From assembly GCA_037951105.1 (NCBI GenBank), contig JBAMJV010003284.1:42501-106500 (forward strand): 64,000 nt of DNA, in the 5' to 3' direction. Both the position numbers and the translations under genes were made by a program. The stretch comes from Echinarachnius parma (Eukaryota > Echinodermata > Echinoidea > Clypeasteroida > Echinarachniidae). This document shows positions 22,766-63,364 of the stretch, piece by piece; position 1 is the first letter of the stretch; each line of letters begins with the position of its first letter. The notes under the pieces were generated by a model. The model had not been told where the DNA came from. It searched no databases and saw nothing but the letters and a program-made list of their open reading frames with translations.

Positions 22766-23055
22766 TTCCTCTTCTCCTTATTTGGCTTCTCCATCATTGG
22801 CTTTGTAAATTTCAAATTGAAATACTTCCATGATATGTGAGCATTTCATTAATCCTTTTACCAGCAGAGATTTTACGTCCTAATGCAGAAGCGTTAGCCT
22901 CTTGACTTGCAGGGGTGATTTTTAACGAGGCCTAAGAAAAGTGGAAGGCCGCCGAGTGGGAGGGAAAATTCTTTAAAGTCTAAATTTAGTGAAGGTTAAC
23001 ACTAACGCAGCTTTAAGCTAGATTCAGGCAAAAAAGCGTCAATGATTTAACACTA
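22766..23055. other. Unassigned sequence upstream of the TXNDC11 exon-1 copy
   Basis: No repeat or gene recognised. It leads into the duplicated exon-1 block. Confidence 0.35.
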
Positions 23056-23245
23056 AGATTATTCTTTATTAAAATGTTCTTTTATTAGCGGAGGATTATA
23101 TTACTTAACAGAGCAGTGAGAGGAGGGGATATTTTCATTGTGTCCCTGTGATGGTTAACAGCCTAAGCTGGCTCAAGACCAAGTGGCAACATGGTAGAGA
23201 GATAATGGCTTGTAACCCAAAGCTAGGTTCAGACAAAATGTTATA
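23056..23245 (+). pseudogene. Upstream copy of TXNDC11 exon 1 and 5' UTR
   Basis: This block matches 25293-25440, including 5' UTR, start codon and first 26 codons. From the ATG at 23151 it reads MVNSLSWLKTKWQHGREIMA before diverging at CTAGG, where the foldback block begins. It has no usable donor. The copy is separated from the real exon by two foldback elements (23275-25212). Confidence 0.8.
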
Positions 23246-23274
23246 TAATAGTCTATCAGGTGATGTAAAGCAGC

Positions 23275-24728
23275 ATTTTTTTTGGCTATAATCTTTGAAA
23301 CAGTTTTTAATTTGGTCTGAATATATTACTGATGAGGAAAAGTGATGTTTCCATTTTTTATTTTTGGTCCCAAGGTGCATTTTGGCGATTTTAAAGATAA
23401 TAAGCTAATTTGCATATTTGTGAAATCAGGTCAGGGGTCATTTTCTACCTAGGAATAGTACAACATTGATAAAAATAGTATTCTAGGGTATTTTGGGGCA
23501 AGGATTCCATTTCCGGTGCTCGTTTGTAAGTGCTGTATGGGAAACACTCTGAAATCCAAGATGGCTTCCCCTAATTTGCATATTTATGAATATTATTGAT
23601 TTTCAGTGGCCACAGCCCCTAATAAGCAATAATTCCGGATTATTATTTGTCAGTTATGTTCTAAGTATGTATTTAAGATATCAAAGATGAGTTGTCATCC
23701 TGGCAACCTCTAGCAATGCATATTATTTGCATAATTATGTATTTTACCTAATTTGCATATTCCACCAAATCGAGTATATTGGGAACCCGGCAAGTAAAAA
23801 AAGACAAGTAATACCACTTTTCCAAGGTTTTGGGGGACAACGAATCCATTTATGATACTTATTTACCTGTATCACCTCGGCAACCCACATAAATCCAAGA
23901 TGGCCGCCTTTGTCATTTTCAAGTAAATAATGCTATTTGCTACTTTAATGGCATTTATTTTATAAAAAGTATGATTTGTTTACTGTAAGCAAACAACTCC
24001 ATTGTGATTCAAGTATTCTAGATGCTCATTTCAATAATTAAAAGTCAAAACATTATAATATCAATCTAATATAACCGAAATAATATAGTCTTGTATCATA
24101 ACATGTGTAATTTAGGGAGCAGTCATCTTGGATTTGAGATGGTTGCCATGGTGATACGGGTAAATAAGTATCAAAAATTGATCTGCTGCCCCCCAAAACC
24201 TTGGAAAAGTGGTATTACTTGTCTTTTTTAGTGGCCGGGTTCCCAATATACTTGATTTGGGGGAATATGCAAATTCGGTATTTGCATTGCTAGAGGTTGC
24301 CACGATGGCAACTCATCTTTGATATCTTAAATACATACTTAGAACATAACTAACAGATAATAATCCGGAATTATTGCTTATAAGGGGCTGTAGCCACTGA
24401 AAATCAATAATATTCATAAATATGCAAATTAGGGGCAGCCATCTTGGATTTCAGAATGTTTCCCATACAGCACTTACAAACGAGCACCGGAAATGGAATC
24501 CTTGCCCCAAAATACCCTAGAATACTAGTTTTTATCAATATTGTACTATTCCTCTATAGAAATGACCCCTGACCTTATTTCACAAATATGCAAATTAGCT
24601 AATTATCTTTAAAATCGCCAAAACGCACCCTGGGACCAAAAATAAAAAATGGAAACATCACTTTTTCTCATCAGTAATATATTTAGACCAAATTAAAAAC
24701 TGTTTCCAAGATTATAGCAAAAAAATTC
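23275..24728. mobile_element. Long foldback element with about 0.64-kb arms
   Basis: Left arm 23275-23920 and right arm 24100-24728 are imperfect inverted repeats. Examples are GGCTATAATCTTTGAAACAG against CTGTTTCCAAGATTATAGC, and ATAAATCCAAGATGGCCGCC against its mirror near 24120. A loop of about 180 bp separates them. No transposase frame is seen. It may be a foldback transposon or a hairpin made by local inversion-duplication. Confidence 0.85.
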
Positions 24729-24738
24729 ACAACATTTA

Positions 24739-25212
24739 TGTTCTCTACACATTAAAACAGAATTTCATGCAAATACAACCAACATTGGCCCATTGTGCAA
24801 GGGATGAGCATCATTCAAAGTCACTCGCTGTACGGGCTAATCCCATTCATCGCGTACAGCATGTAGGCTGCCATTGATGTTTATGAAACTCGGATCGCTC
24901 TAAAATGTGACGTCAAACCCGAACTACTCTTTTTGTTGGCTCACGTTTTGCCTTGTGTTTGTGCACAAACCATGCGAGCTGCGAGAGCTAACAAAAAGAG
25001 GCCGGGCTTGTTTGTTCGGGTTGGACGTAGCATTTAAGCGCAAACCATTCAAAATCCGGGTTTCAACAAATATAATTGCAGCCTCCACGCTATAGATACG
25101 CGATGAATGGGATTAGCCCATACAGCGAATGACTTTGAATGATGCTCCTCCTTTGTTCAGAGGGTAAACATTGGACATATTTGCATGAAATTATGTTTTA
25201 ATGTGTAGAGAA
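24739..25212. mobile_element. Second foldback element with about 0.12-kb arms
   Basis: GTTCTCTACACATTAAAACA, TTTCATGCAAATA, GAGCATCATTCAAAGTCA and GGCTAATCCCATTCATCGCG in the left arm recur inverted in the right arm ending at 25212. The interior is about 0.24 kb. It lies directly between the first foldback and TXNDC11 exon 1. Confidence 0.85.
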
Positions 25213-25366
25213 CTTTTAAATCAAAGGTAAATAGATGATGGGGAAGCTTTCCCTTTTTATGATCTAACAATATGACTTTTTCTTTCTTAAAATGTTTTCT
25301 TATCAGGGGAGGACCATAACTTAGCAGAGTGGTGATAGGAGGGCGCTCTTTCATCGTGTCCCTGAA

Positions 25367-28300
25367 ATGGTTAACAGCCTAAGCTGGCTCAAGACCAAGT
25401 GGCAACAGGGTAGGGAGATTATGGCGCGGAACCCGGAGCTGGGGAGCTTGTTATTTGCCCTGGTACTCTCAGGGATTGTGTCACATCTGGATAATCCTAG
25501 TGGGTAAGTAATTTAGTCGTCGTGAATAATAATAATAATGATGATGATGATGATGCCTAGTGCCTTACTTATGATAAAATATCATATCTTAATGTCTTTA
25601 CATTATTATTACCCCAGTCATAGGACACAATACCAGCCTGCACACATTGTATGCCACATCTCCACTCCCTAGGGAGCATTCCTTTCTAGTGGATGGTCAT
25701 TGAGATGATCATTACAATTTGTATTTCTGTGATCTGATATATCCATTGAGTGGTGTCTGAAATTTGCATGGTAAAAAATTGTCCTGACCAAGTAGTTAGC
25801 AAAAATTCAAAGTGATGTTTGCTTACTCATTATTTGTTTAAATGTTTTTATAACAGGAGCAGGTTGCATGTCAGCTACAGTCAGCCGCTTCCTCCCAAGC
25901 TCTTCCATCCTCCCGTCATAGAGTTCACCACTGGGGACCTGGGGGCAGTGAACGCCGTGATTGGGTCGACGGGTGCAGAGATATGGATCATCATGTACTA
26001 CGCTCACTGGGACGCAAACTCCCTGGAAACGGCTCAAGAGTTTGAGGAAGCTGCCAGGTTAATGTCGGGCCAGGTGAGCATTTAATGATTAGTTGAAAAG
26101 CAATTCAAGATGGAATGATTTATTCATAATCCATTGAATGAATCAAATGATTATCGTGAACTACGCTCACTTGGATGCCAACTCTTTGGAGACAACTGGA
26201 GGGTTTGAGGAGGCTGCCAGGTTAATGTCAGGCAAAGTGAGCATAAATGATTATTTGAAAAGCAATTCAAGATGGAAGGATTTATTCATAATCCATTGAA
26301 TGAATCAAATGATTATCATGTACTTTGCTCACTTGGATGCCAACTCTTTGGAGACAACTGGAGGGTTTGAGGAGGCTGCCAGGTTAATGTCGGGCAAAGT
26401 GAGCATAAATATTGAATTATAAATTCAAATCCCATTCCAGATTTAAGAATTTATTCATATTCCATTGAATGAAGTAAACAATTTGGGGATGTGGGAAAAG
26501 ATCATGTACTATGCCCATTGGGATGCAAACTCCCTGGAGACGGCTCAAGAGTTTGAGGAAGCTGCCAGGTTAATGTCGGGCAAGGTGAGCATAACACTTG
26601 AATGATTTATTGAAAACTCATTCAAGGTGGAAGGATTTATTGAAAGTCCATTGAATGAACAAAAATCCTTGGGGATTTGGGAAGAGATTATGTACTACGC
26701 TCACTGGGATGCAGCTCCCTGGAGACGGCTCAAGAATTTCAGGAGGCTGCCAAGCAAATATTGGGCCAGGTGAGCTTGAATATTGAATGATTTTAGATCA
26801 AAAAATATATTGAATAGCCATTCAAGGTGGAAGGTTTGATTGAAAGTCCATTGAATGGGATGCAATCATGTACTACGCTAACTGGGATGCAAACTCCCTG
26901 GAGACGGCTCAAGAGTTTGAAGAAGCTGCCAGATTAATGTCAGGCCAGGTGAGCATATCAATAATTTATCATGTACTACCCTCTCTAGGATACAAATTCC
27001 CTTGAGACAGTGTGAGCATTTAATAATATAAAGTGGAGCTTATAAAGGCCTTTTATGGCACTGAACGGGACTACCCTGTGTTTTTAAAATAGACTGAATA
27101 AATCAATAAATAAATAAATAATAATAGTACAATTCTCTATGCGCTGTACAATTTCAAACAATATGCAAATAATACGTAGAGTTCTACGAAAGAAACTCAA
27201 AAAATTTATTTAATCTAAACAAGTGCGTTTTAAGTGCAGTTTTAAAAGTAGCTAGGGTTGGTGCAGTCCGGATGGGAAGTGGCAGATTGTTCTAGAGCGT
27301 TGGTGCGATGACGCTTTGACGATTTGAGGCTGCTGTTAGGCAACTTTGAGGCCAGGTGAACATAACAATTGAATGATTTATTGAAAAAGCCATTCAAGAT
27401 GGAATGATTTATGAAAGTCTTTGAATCATGCACTATGCTCACTAAGATACATGTAAGCTATTGCTTAAATTCTCAACATAAATTATATAATTTGAGGTTA
27501 TTTCTTCAGTCCATGGACTATAAAATGAATTATGTATTTAAATTCTTAATCTAATTATCTGTTTTCAATTCCAGGTTCTGTTCATGGCTGTGAACTGCTG
27601 GTTTCCCGCTGGTGCGTGCCGGCAGAAAGTGACCATCCCGTTCTACCCAGTTATCTTCGCCCATCGAGACAGCCGCGAGGGAATCCAGTACACGGGACTG
27701 CAGCGTGCCAGCGAGATCATGGAATTCATAAAGCGAGTTTCTTCCCCAGTCCAGTACGTCCCAGATACACAGAGTCTGTGGCGCCTAAGGGCTCTGCATG
27801 ATGTAAGTATAAATTTGGTTGCCTTCTAATAATCTATTATTGCAAATTATACTGATTCTACAAGGTTTATTTCAGAATATTTAAAAATCTCAAATGTACG
27901 AGTGATTTCCCATACCGGACACGTTCAAGGAGGCCCCCTCAACGTACTCATGGCAATCTTGCCCCACCTATCTCCCTACAAAGCCCCTTCTCTCGTTCGA
28001 CCTTCGTCACACAAACAAATGTGTATGTATTCATCGATCACTGCATATTTCTATGACGAGCCGGAAGGGTGATTTTTTTTCAGGCACAGATTTTGTTGAA
28101 ATCAAGCAAAATTGTAACCTCACATGGTGTCACTGAAGGCGCCTTTAATGAAAAAAACTTGATTCAAATTGCTGTTCTCGGTGTCATTTTATCAGGAAAA
28201 GATTCTGTATCAAGGGAACCTAGTCATTTTGTTTCTTGGTTTTGGGGGCCACCTTGTATAACCGATTATTTTATTAATTCTAGACCATAGCAGTAACCTA

Positions 28301-31223
28301 CTTCAGCTTTGAGGAGACCCCCGACCCCGATGGCCTAGCCTCCTTCCAGAAGGCTGCTCTCCTGCAGCTAGAGAAAGACCCCATCCAACCCACACCGTTT
28401 GCAGTTATCACCAGCAAACACCTGGCCTCGAGTCTAGGCCTCGCCCATGCCAGGAGCCTCACCCTCCTCAGGAATTTCAATGCATCATTGGTGAGTATGA
28501 TCTTTCAAATAAATATTAAATATAGATTTGCTACGAAAATATGCTAGTGATAATTCCAGTGCATGCATGCATCATGGATACATATTCAGTTTGCATTTCT
28601 GTATTCAAATAACTGTTAGGGTTGATTCAAATAGCTCAATTTTATTTACCTATTATCATTATGTTGTGCTTTTTTAAAGTATCAGATTTATTGCTGTTGC
28701 TAAAGACAATATAAGCTGTTCCATTTAAGCGTGTAACACTTGTAACTTCAACTACAGAATGAGCCCCATAAACCATTAATATTCCTTTTCCTTGTTATGT
28801 TTTCTTCTGTTTCCTATTTGTTGTTTTTTATAGAACTATCCCAGCACAGAACTGTTTAAATCCAGACATATTGTCAACTGGGTTACACATCATAGAGAAT
28901 CGGTGAGTATTCATACAAACAAAACCTCAGCAATGGAAATTGCCAATTGCTTACAGGAGCCAATTACTCTTGCTATTAATAAGGCAATGGCCATGCTTCC
29001 AATGAAAGCTGCATATTACAAATGTCCCAAAACTTAACCAAGAAATTCAATTAATTCTTATGATTATGTGTAATTCATGAAACTTGATTTACTACCTTGC
29101 ACATGGTTTTACTCTCGTTTGAGTAGTGTTTAGTTATATAAGACTGACGTTTTGCACTCTCACACCTGATTATTTTTGTTTTTGATATAAATATGATTTA
29201 TTATTACAATCTTATGTAAGTTAAATTACATTACATGTAAATGTTATTAAACAGGAACAGATTAGAAGTATCACATGTATATTCTCTTCACTTTGTGGGA
29301 AATTAATTGCAGAACTTTGCTAATGATGAAACGTTCTTAGAGATAAATCGTATTTCATATTACTTCAGTGGATTGCACCCCCTGGCCTGAAGAGCACCAT
29401 TCTCTCGTCACAGGTCCTGCATGAACCAACACTCATTCTCTTCCCTTTGTGGAAGATTTATTTCAGGTGCTAATTATAAACAGTTCCTAGAGACGATTGA
29501 CATTTCATATTAAGTTAATTGAATTTCTGTATTATTTTCTTTTTCTTTTTTTTGTGTGAAGTTACTACAGTGGATCGCACCCCCTGGCCTAAAGAGCACC
29601 ATCCTCTCGTCACAGGTCCTGCATGAACCAACACTCCTTCTCTTTACCCCTCATCGCCATGACGACACGTTTGCTAGCAATTATGTAATGGTCAGTCCCC
29701 AACCTACTGTATTCAGTTTTATTTTATGTAAACTATATTTTCTGTGTTAATTTTATTTATGGATAGTTGGTAAAAATTGATATTAGTATTACACACGATA
29801 CAATAATGCATTTTGTTTAATTATATGTTTGATGCACTAGTTGGCGAGAGTATTAAGTTAGAATGTAGACTTTAGAGGAATAAAGTAATAATTATTGTTA
29901 TATCACTCATAACCGAGCATGGTGGCTTTGTGGGTTACCAGAGGACTGGCCCCCTTCTGTAGCTTTTGCTACATTTAGTAGAGGTGTGGCCTAGGGCTAA
30001 TGAATCAGCCGCCTTATGTGCCAAAATTGGCACGGGAAGGACTAACTAACTCATAACAAAATGTTAAACTTGTAGTTCCAGTTCCAACTTCCATGTTATG
30101 TAATGGGCATTGACATTTCATGCACTTTGTGTTTATTGGAATAAGATGATGGTATTTGGATTGAGAAGTGCAGATCTATTCTTTCTACTGTTCTTGGGCC
30201 AGTGAAATAACTTTGTTGTATAAAAGAACATTGTGTAATGGTAAAAAGAAATAGTATTGAATTGTTCTTTTTCAAAAACATTGTGGGGTTACAATTTATT
30301 AATTTCAGTTCTTATTTTTTCCTTAGCTTCGTGAAGTGACGATGGAGTATTACAACTGCAAAAACAAGAGCAGTATTCTGAACAAGCTGGTGGAGCAAAT
30401 CCGGGTCGAGAGAGAACGCATCGCGAGTCGTGGCCTTCAAGGAAAGCCATCACCAAAGTGCTCACCAGAATCAAGATGTCAGGATGATGATGCGTCATCT
30501 AGCGAGAGTGATTGCTGTCAGACTCTTGCCACTAGAGGGCGCATTGAGTCTATTACGACCGTCAGAAGCAACGTTTGCGAGATCTGCGAGACGTTTAAGC
30601 AGCCGCTGCACTTATCGCACGATCCTTGCTCCTACCAGACGATGAGGGCGCGATCCCCGGTCTTACTCGATGTCACGGATGCGGTGACTGCCTCCAGCAA
30701 TGCGTGTCTGTACATCAATAATTTCTACAGCCCGTACAGCCACTACCGCCTTTGCTGCCAGGACCTTAGTCATGTTACCTGCGGCCTTTGCCCTCCGTTA
30801 TTATCGCAGGGGACGTTATATGGATCTCGTGGAGCGTTTGATAGATCTAGGACTAATGCTCATTATTCGTGCGCCGACTGCAGGACGTTAGACTGCCAGC
30901 GAGATTCACAGTGTCTTTCAGAGTCTTGTGGCGGTTGTAAACATATTCCAGAGATGCAATCCAAAAGTGCTTGTAATACCCACCAAGAGAGATCTTCCAA
31001 GATAGCCGCGCAAAATGCAGAACATTTTGATGAGCCGTTTTATAGACAGAAACTTGACAGAGATTTTCTGGGGCTGGGCTGTAGAACAAACAGGACGTTG
31101 AGCTTTCGTGCAATGAGATCCGAGTACTTTTGGTCCATGGCTGACAGGCTTGGATTAAAGCAGTCCTCGGCCTCGGACCAAAGGAGAAATAAGAGTCTTG
31201 GAATTGCCATTGTAGATATTCAG
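25367..31223 (+). CDS. TXNDC11: Thioredoxin domain-containing protein 11, 5' two thirds
   Basis: Exons 25367-25503, 25857-26073, 27575-27802, 28284-28490, 28834-28902, 29571-29690 and 30327-31223 join in frame to 625 codons. The ATG at 25367 follows an in-frame TAG at 25322. It opens with MARNPEL and one membrane segment, then a thioredoxin fold whose active-site region reads YYAHWDANS, without the CxxC or CxxS cysteines. Family landmarks are MAVNCW, FYPVIF, VLHEPTLLLF, YNC, a Cys-rich CEICETF region and GLGCRTNRTLSF near the end. TXNDC11 is an ER membrane protein implicated in ER quality control and dual-oxidase maturation. The second thioredoxin domain (usual WCGFC) and C-terminal coiled coil, about 330 residues, are not found. 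The last exon ends with a good donor (CAG/GTGAGT), so missing exons are expected further on. Confidence 0.9.
26140..26985 (+). pseudogene. Tandem array of TXNDC11 exon-2 ends
   Basis: The 3' half of exon 2 plus donor and early intron recurs about five times: near 26160, 26325, 26505, 26690 and 26870. A further trace is at 27330-27440. Units are about 165-190 bp. They read NYAHLDANSLETT, FAHLDANSLETT, YYAHWDANSLETAQEF and YYANWDANSLETAQEF, with GTGAGC donors after MSGK or MSGQ in most. None has an acceptor in front, so they should not splice in. The fourth unit has lost a base in the AAC codon. Confidence 0.85.
27090..27335 (-). mobile_element. LINE C-terminal fragment
   Basis: Minus-strand reading gives NNLPLPIRTAPTLATFKTAL followed by KTHLF, the usual C-terminal phrase of CR1/L2-group LINE proteins. 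An in-frame stop stands where Trp of LWN is expected. The 3' tail (CTCTATGCGCTGTAC, AATAATAA) lies at 27105-27160. It inserted in the TXNDC11 intron beside the exon-2 array. Confidence 0.6.
29369..29465 (+). pseudogene. Upstream copy of TXNDC11 exon 6
   Basis: After a TATTACTTCAG acceptor it reads WIAPPGLKSTILSSQVLHEP then TLILF, nearly as in the real exon at 29571, and diverges into FPLWKIYFR. A possible donor AG/GTGCTA at 29465 would give a 97-base exon, which shifts the frame. It may be skipped or give a truncated product. Confidence 0.75.
29900..30055. repeat. Hairpin-rich short repeat
   Basis: It holds two perfect small hairpins, GTAGCTTTTGCTAC and GTGCCAAAATTGGCAC, with a TGGCTTTGTGGG motif resembling a Pol III A box near 29921. 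No B box is evident. It may be a SINE-like sequence; identity is open. Confidence 0.3.
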
Positions 31224-31415
31224 GTGAGTCCTTGTGTCTCAATGCTTTTTGACATCATCAGGTGAATCTTTGGTCAACAAAAAATATGGAAACTAGCAAT
31301 AAAGAGTACCATGGCAATTAAGATGGATTGTAACTGCTCGGACAATGTGATGCAGAATGACAATTTGTTTAATGCATAGAATAAGCCATTACAGCAGGTG
31401 CAAATGTTTTATTTA

Positions 31416-32557
31416 TTTTTATGCCTCCGCAACGAAGTAGCCGGAGGCATTATGTTTTCGGGTTGTCCGTCCGTCCGTACGTACGTACGTACGTACGTCC
31501 CGTTCTCGTGATCGCGTTATCTCAAGAACCGATTGACGGATTCTGACCAAACTTGGTACATGTATGTATCTTGGGGGGCCAATGATCTGATTAGATTTTG
31601 GGGTCATGAGGTCAAAGGTCAAAGGTCACAGAGCTCATTATATATGCAAAAATAGCTCGTGATCGCGTTATCTCAAGAAGGGATTGACGGATTCTGACCA
31701 AACTTGGTACATGTATGTATCTTGGGGGGCCAATGATCTGATTAGATTTTGGGGTCATGAGGTCAAAGGCAAAGGTCACAGAGCTCATTATATATGCAAA
31801 AATAGCTCGTGATTGCGTTATCTCAAGAAGGGATTGACAGATTCTGACCAAACTTGGTACATGTATGTATCTTGGGGGGCCGATGATCTGATTAGATTTT
31901 GGGGTCATGAGGTCAAAGGTCACAGAGCTCATTATATATGCAAAAATAGCTCGTGATCGCGTTATCTCAAGAAGGGATTGACAGATTCTGACCAAACTTG
32001 GTACATGTATGTATCTTGGGAGGCCGATGATCTGATTAGATTTTGGGGTCATGAGGTCAAAGGTCAAAGGTCACAGAGCTCATTATATATATGCAAAAAT
32101 AGCTCGTGATCGCGTTATCTCAAGAACGGATTGACGGATTCTGACCAAACTTGGTACATGTATGTATCTTGGGGGGCCAATGATCTGATTAGATTTTGGG
32201 GTCATGAGGTCAAAGGTCACAGGGCTCATTATATGTAAAAGTAGCTTGAGATTGGAAATCTCAAGAACTGAATATCAGATTTCAATCCAAATTGATACCT
32301 GAATGTATCTTAGGGAACAATTGTAGTCATTAGATTTTGGGGTCATGAGGGCAAAGGTCAAGGTCACTGATAGCTCATAATTGTGATACGTCAAGATCTA
32401 AAAGGCAGAGTACCATCAAAATTGAGTTAACAGAATTAATTCAGAGTGTACAGAATTAATTCAGTGTACAGTATATGTTGATTTGGGCTTGATATAAATA
32501 AATTGCGTAATGGCGGAGGCATCATTTTCGACTGCGCGCAGTCGAAGATCCATCTAG
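31416..32557 (+). mobile_element. Non-autonomous Helitron/Helentron (pearl-like), copy 3
   Basis: The 5' part has ATGCCTCCGCAACGAAGTAG and GGAGGCATTATG, then CCGT/ACGT repeats (31467-31499). About five tandem units of 175-190 bp follow (31505-32240), each with TTATCTCAAGAA, ACTTGGTACATGTATGTATC, GTCATGAGGTCAAAGG and CAGAGCTCATTATATATGC, then degenerate units. The 3' end carries GGCGGAGGCATCATTTTCGA, the hairpin TCGACTGCGCGCAGTCGA, eight bases, then CTAG at 32554. Hairpin plus CTAG is the Helitron 3' signature, and the ATGCCTCCGC inverted subterminal pair fits Helentrons. There is no Rep/helicase frame. Confidence 0.75.
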
Positions 32558-32715
32558 TTTAACCAGGAAAGCAGTGTTCTTTTTCAATGAAACTTTCACA
32601 CATCATTCGGACATATCTTACAATGATTTTGGTATAGTTAGGATTGAAGTCTCAAATGTCATTTTGGGCAATATCTGACACTTTACAGGTGCATCTTTAA
32701 TATGTTGAGTTTAAT
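32558..32715. repeat. Fragment of the GCTATAGCAAAACC MITE, inverted
   Basis: AACCAGGAAAGCAGTGTTCT through TTTACAGGTGCATCTTTAA is the reverse complement of 61500-61645 in the full element. The preceding Helitron ends exactly at its left edge (CTAG then TTTAACCAGG), suggesting the Helitron inserted into this MITE at a T-T step. Confidence 0.7.
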
Positions 32716-32961
32716 TAAAATGACTGTATATAATGTTGCTTGTTTTGTCTAAGTCAGTGCTGATGATTGATATGTTATGATTTGTTCAATTTTATTGCCA
32801 TATTAAAATGATTATGATGTTCCACAGAGTCTCCAGAATTGCATGTTACTGTTGACTTTATGACATTTCTCCTTTTTTATCAAAATTGCACTGATCTGTA
32901 ATGTTGCATGAATTTCATTTCAATTTGTTGACTATTTTACTAAATCTCCTTTTTGTTTCAG

Positions 32962-62741
<29,780 letters not shown>

Positions 62742-62794
62742 AAATATCCTGTCATATAAAATCTTTTTTTTTAAATTTGTATTTGCATTCATTT

Positions 62795-63200
62795 TGAGAA
62801 ATCTGTATTTGTTTTTAGAAACTTTGTATAATATCGCACCCATGTATAATACCACGCTGTAATTGATTTTCTTACCAATAATTGCAAGGAAATACTTCTT
62901 TTTGAGAGTTGTATTTGCTTTTGAAACTTTGTATAAAATATCACACTCTTGTATAATACCACTTCATATTTGATTTGACTTATCAACAATTGCAAGGAAA
63001 CACTTAATTTTGAAAACTGTATAATTTGTTTTTGAAACTTTGAATATGAATATATCACATCCGTGTATAATACAACACTGTATTTGATTGCCTTACCCAG
63101 ATTGGCAAGGGAATACTTCTGTTTGCTTTTGTAACTTTGTATAATATTGCACACTTGTATAATACCATACTGTATCTGATTGACTTTTTAAGAATCGCAA
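62795..63200. repeat. Tandem repeat downstream of NCAPD2
   Basis: About four units of 105-115 bp, each with GAAACTTTGTATAATAT, TGTATAATACCA and TTGCAAGGAAATACTT-like motifs, in the NCAPD2 3' UTR or just beyond. Confidence 0.8.
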
Positions 63201-63364
63201 AAAACAACTTTGAAGGAAAAAACAACTTTGAAGGAAATGTATATCACAACAAATCAAGACCTAAAATTGATCTCTTTTATATGTTAGATAAAATTTGAGT
63301 TGATTTTGAGGATTGTACATTTCCCATCAAAAGAAAACACGTCTAGTTGGAGCCCTGAAAATTC

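Noticed and set aside
23275-24728. Inverted haplotype misassembly instead of a foldback
   Set aside because: Arms differ at many sites and have distinct small indels, more than expected for alleles, although long reads would settle it.
30336-30645. Second short frames inside the large TXNDC11 exon
   Set aside because: Shadow frames; the 299-codon frame with family similarity is the coding one.
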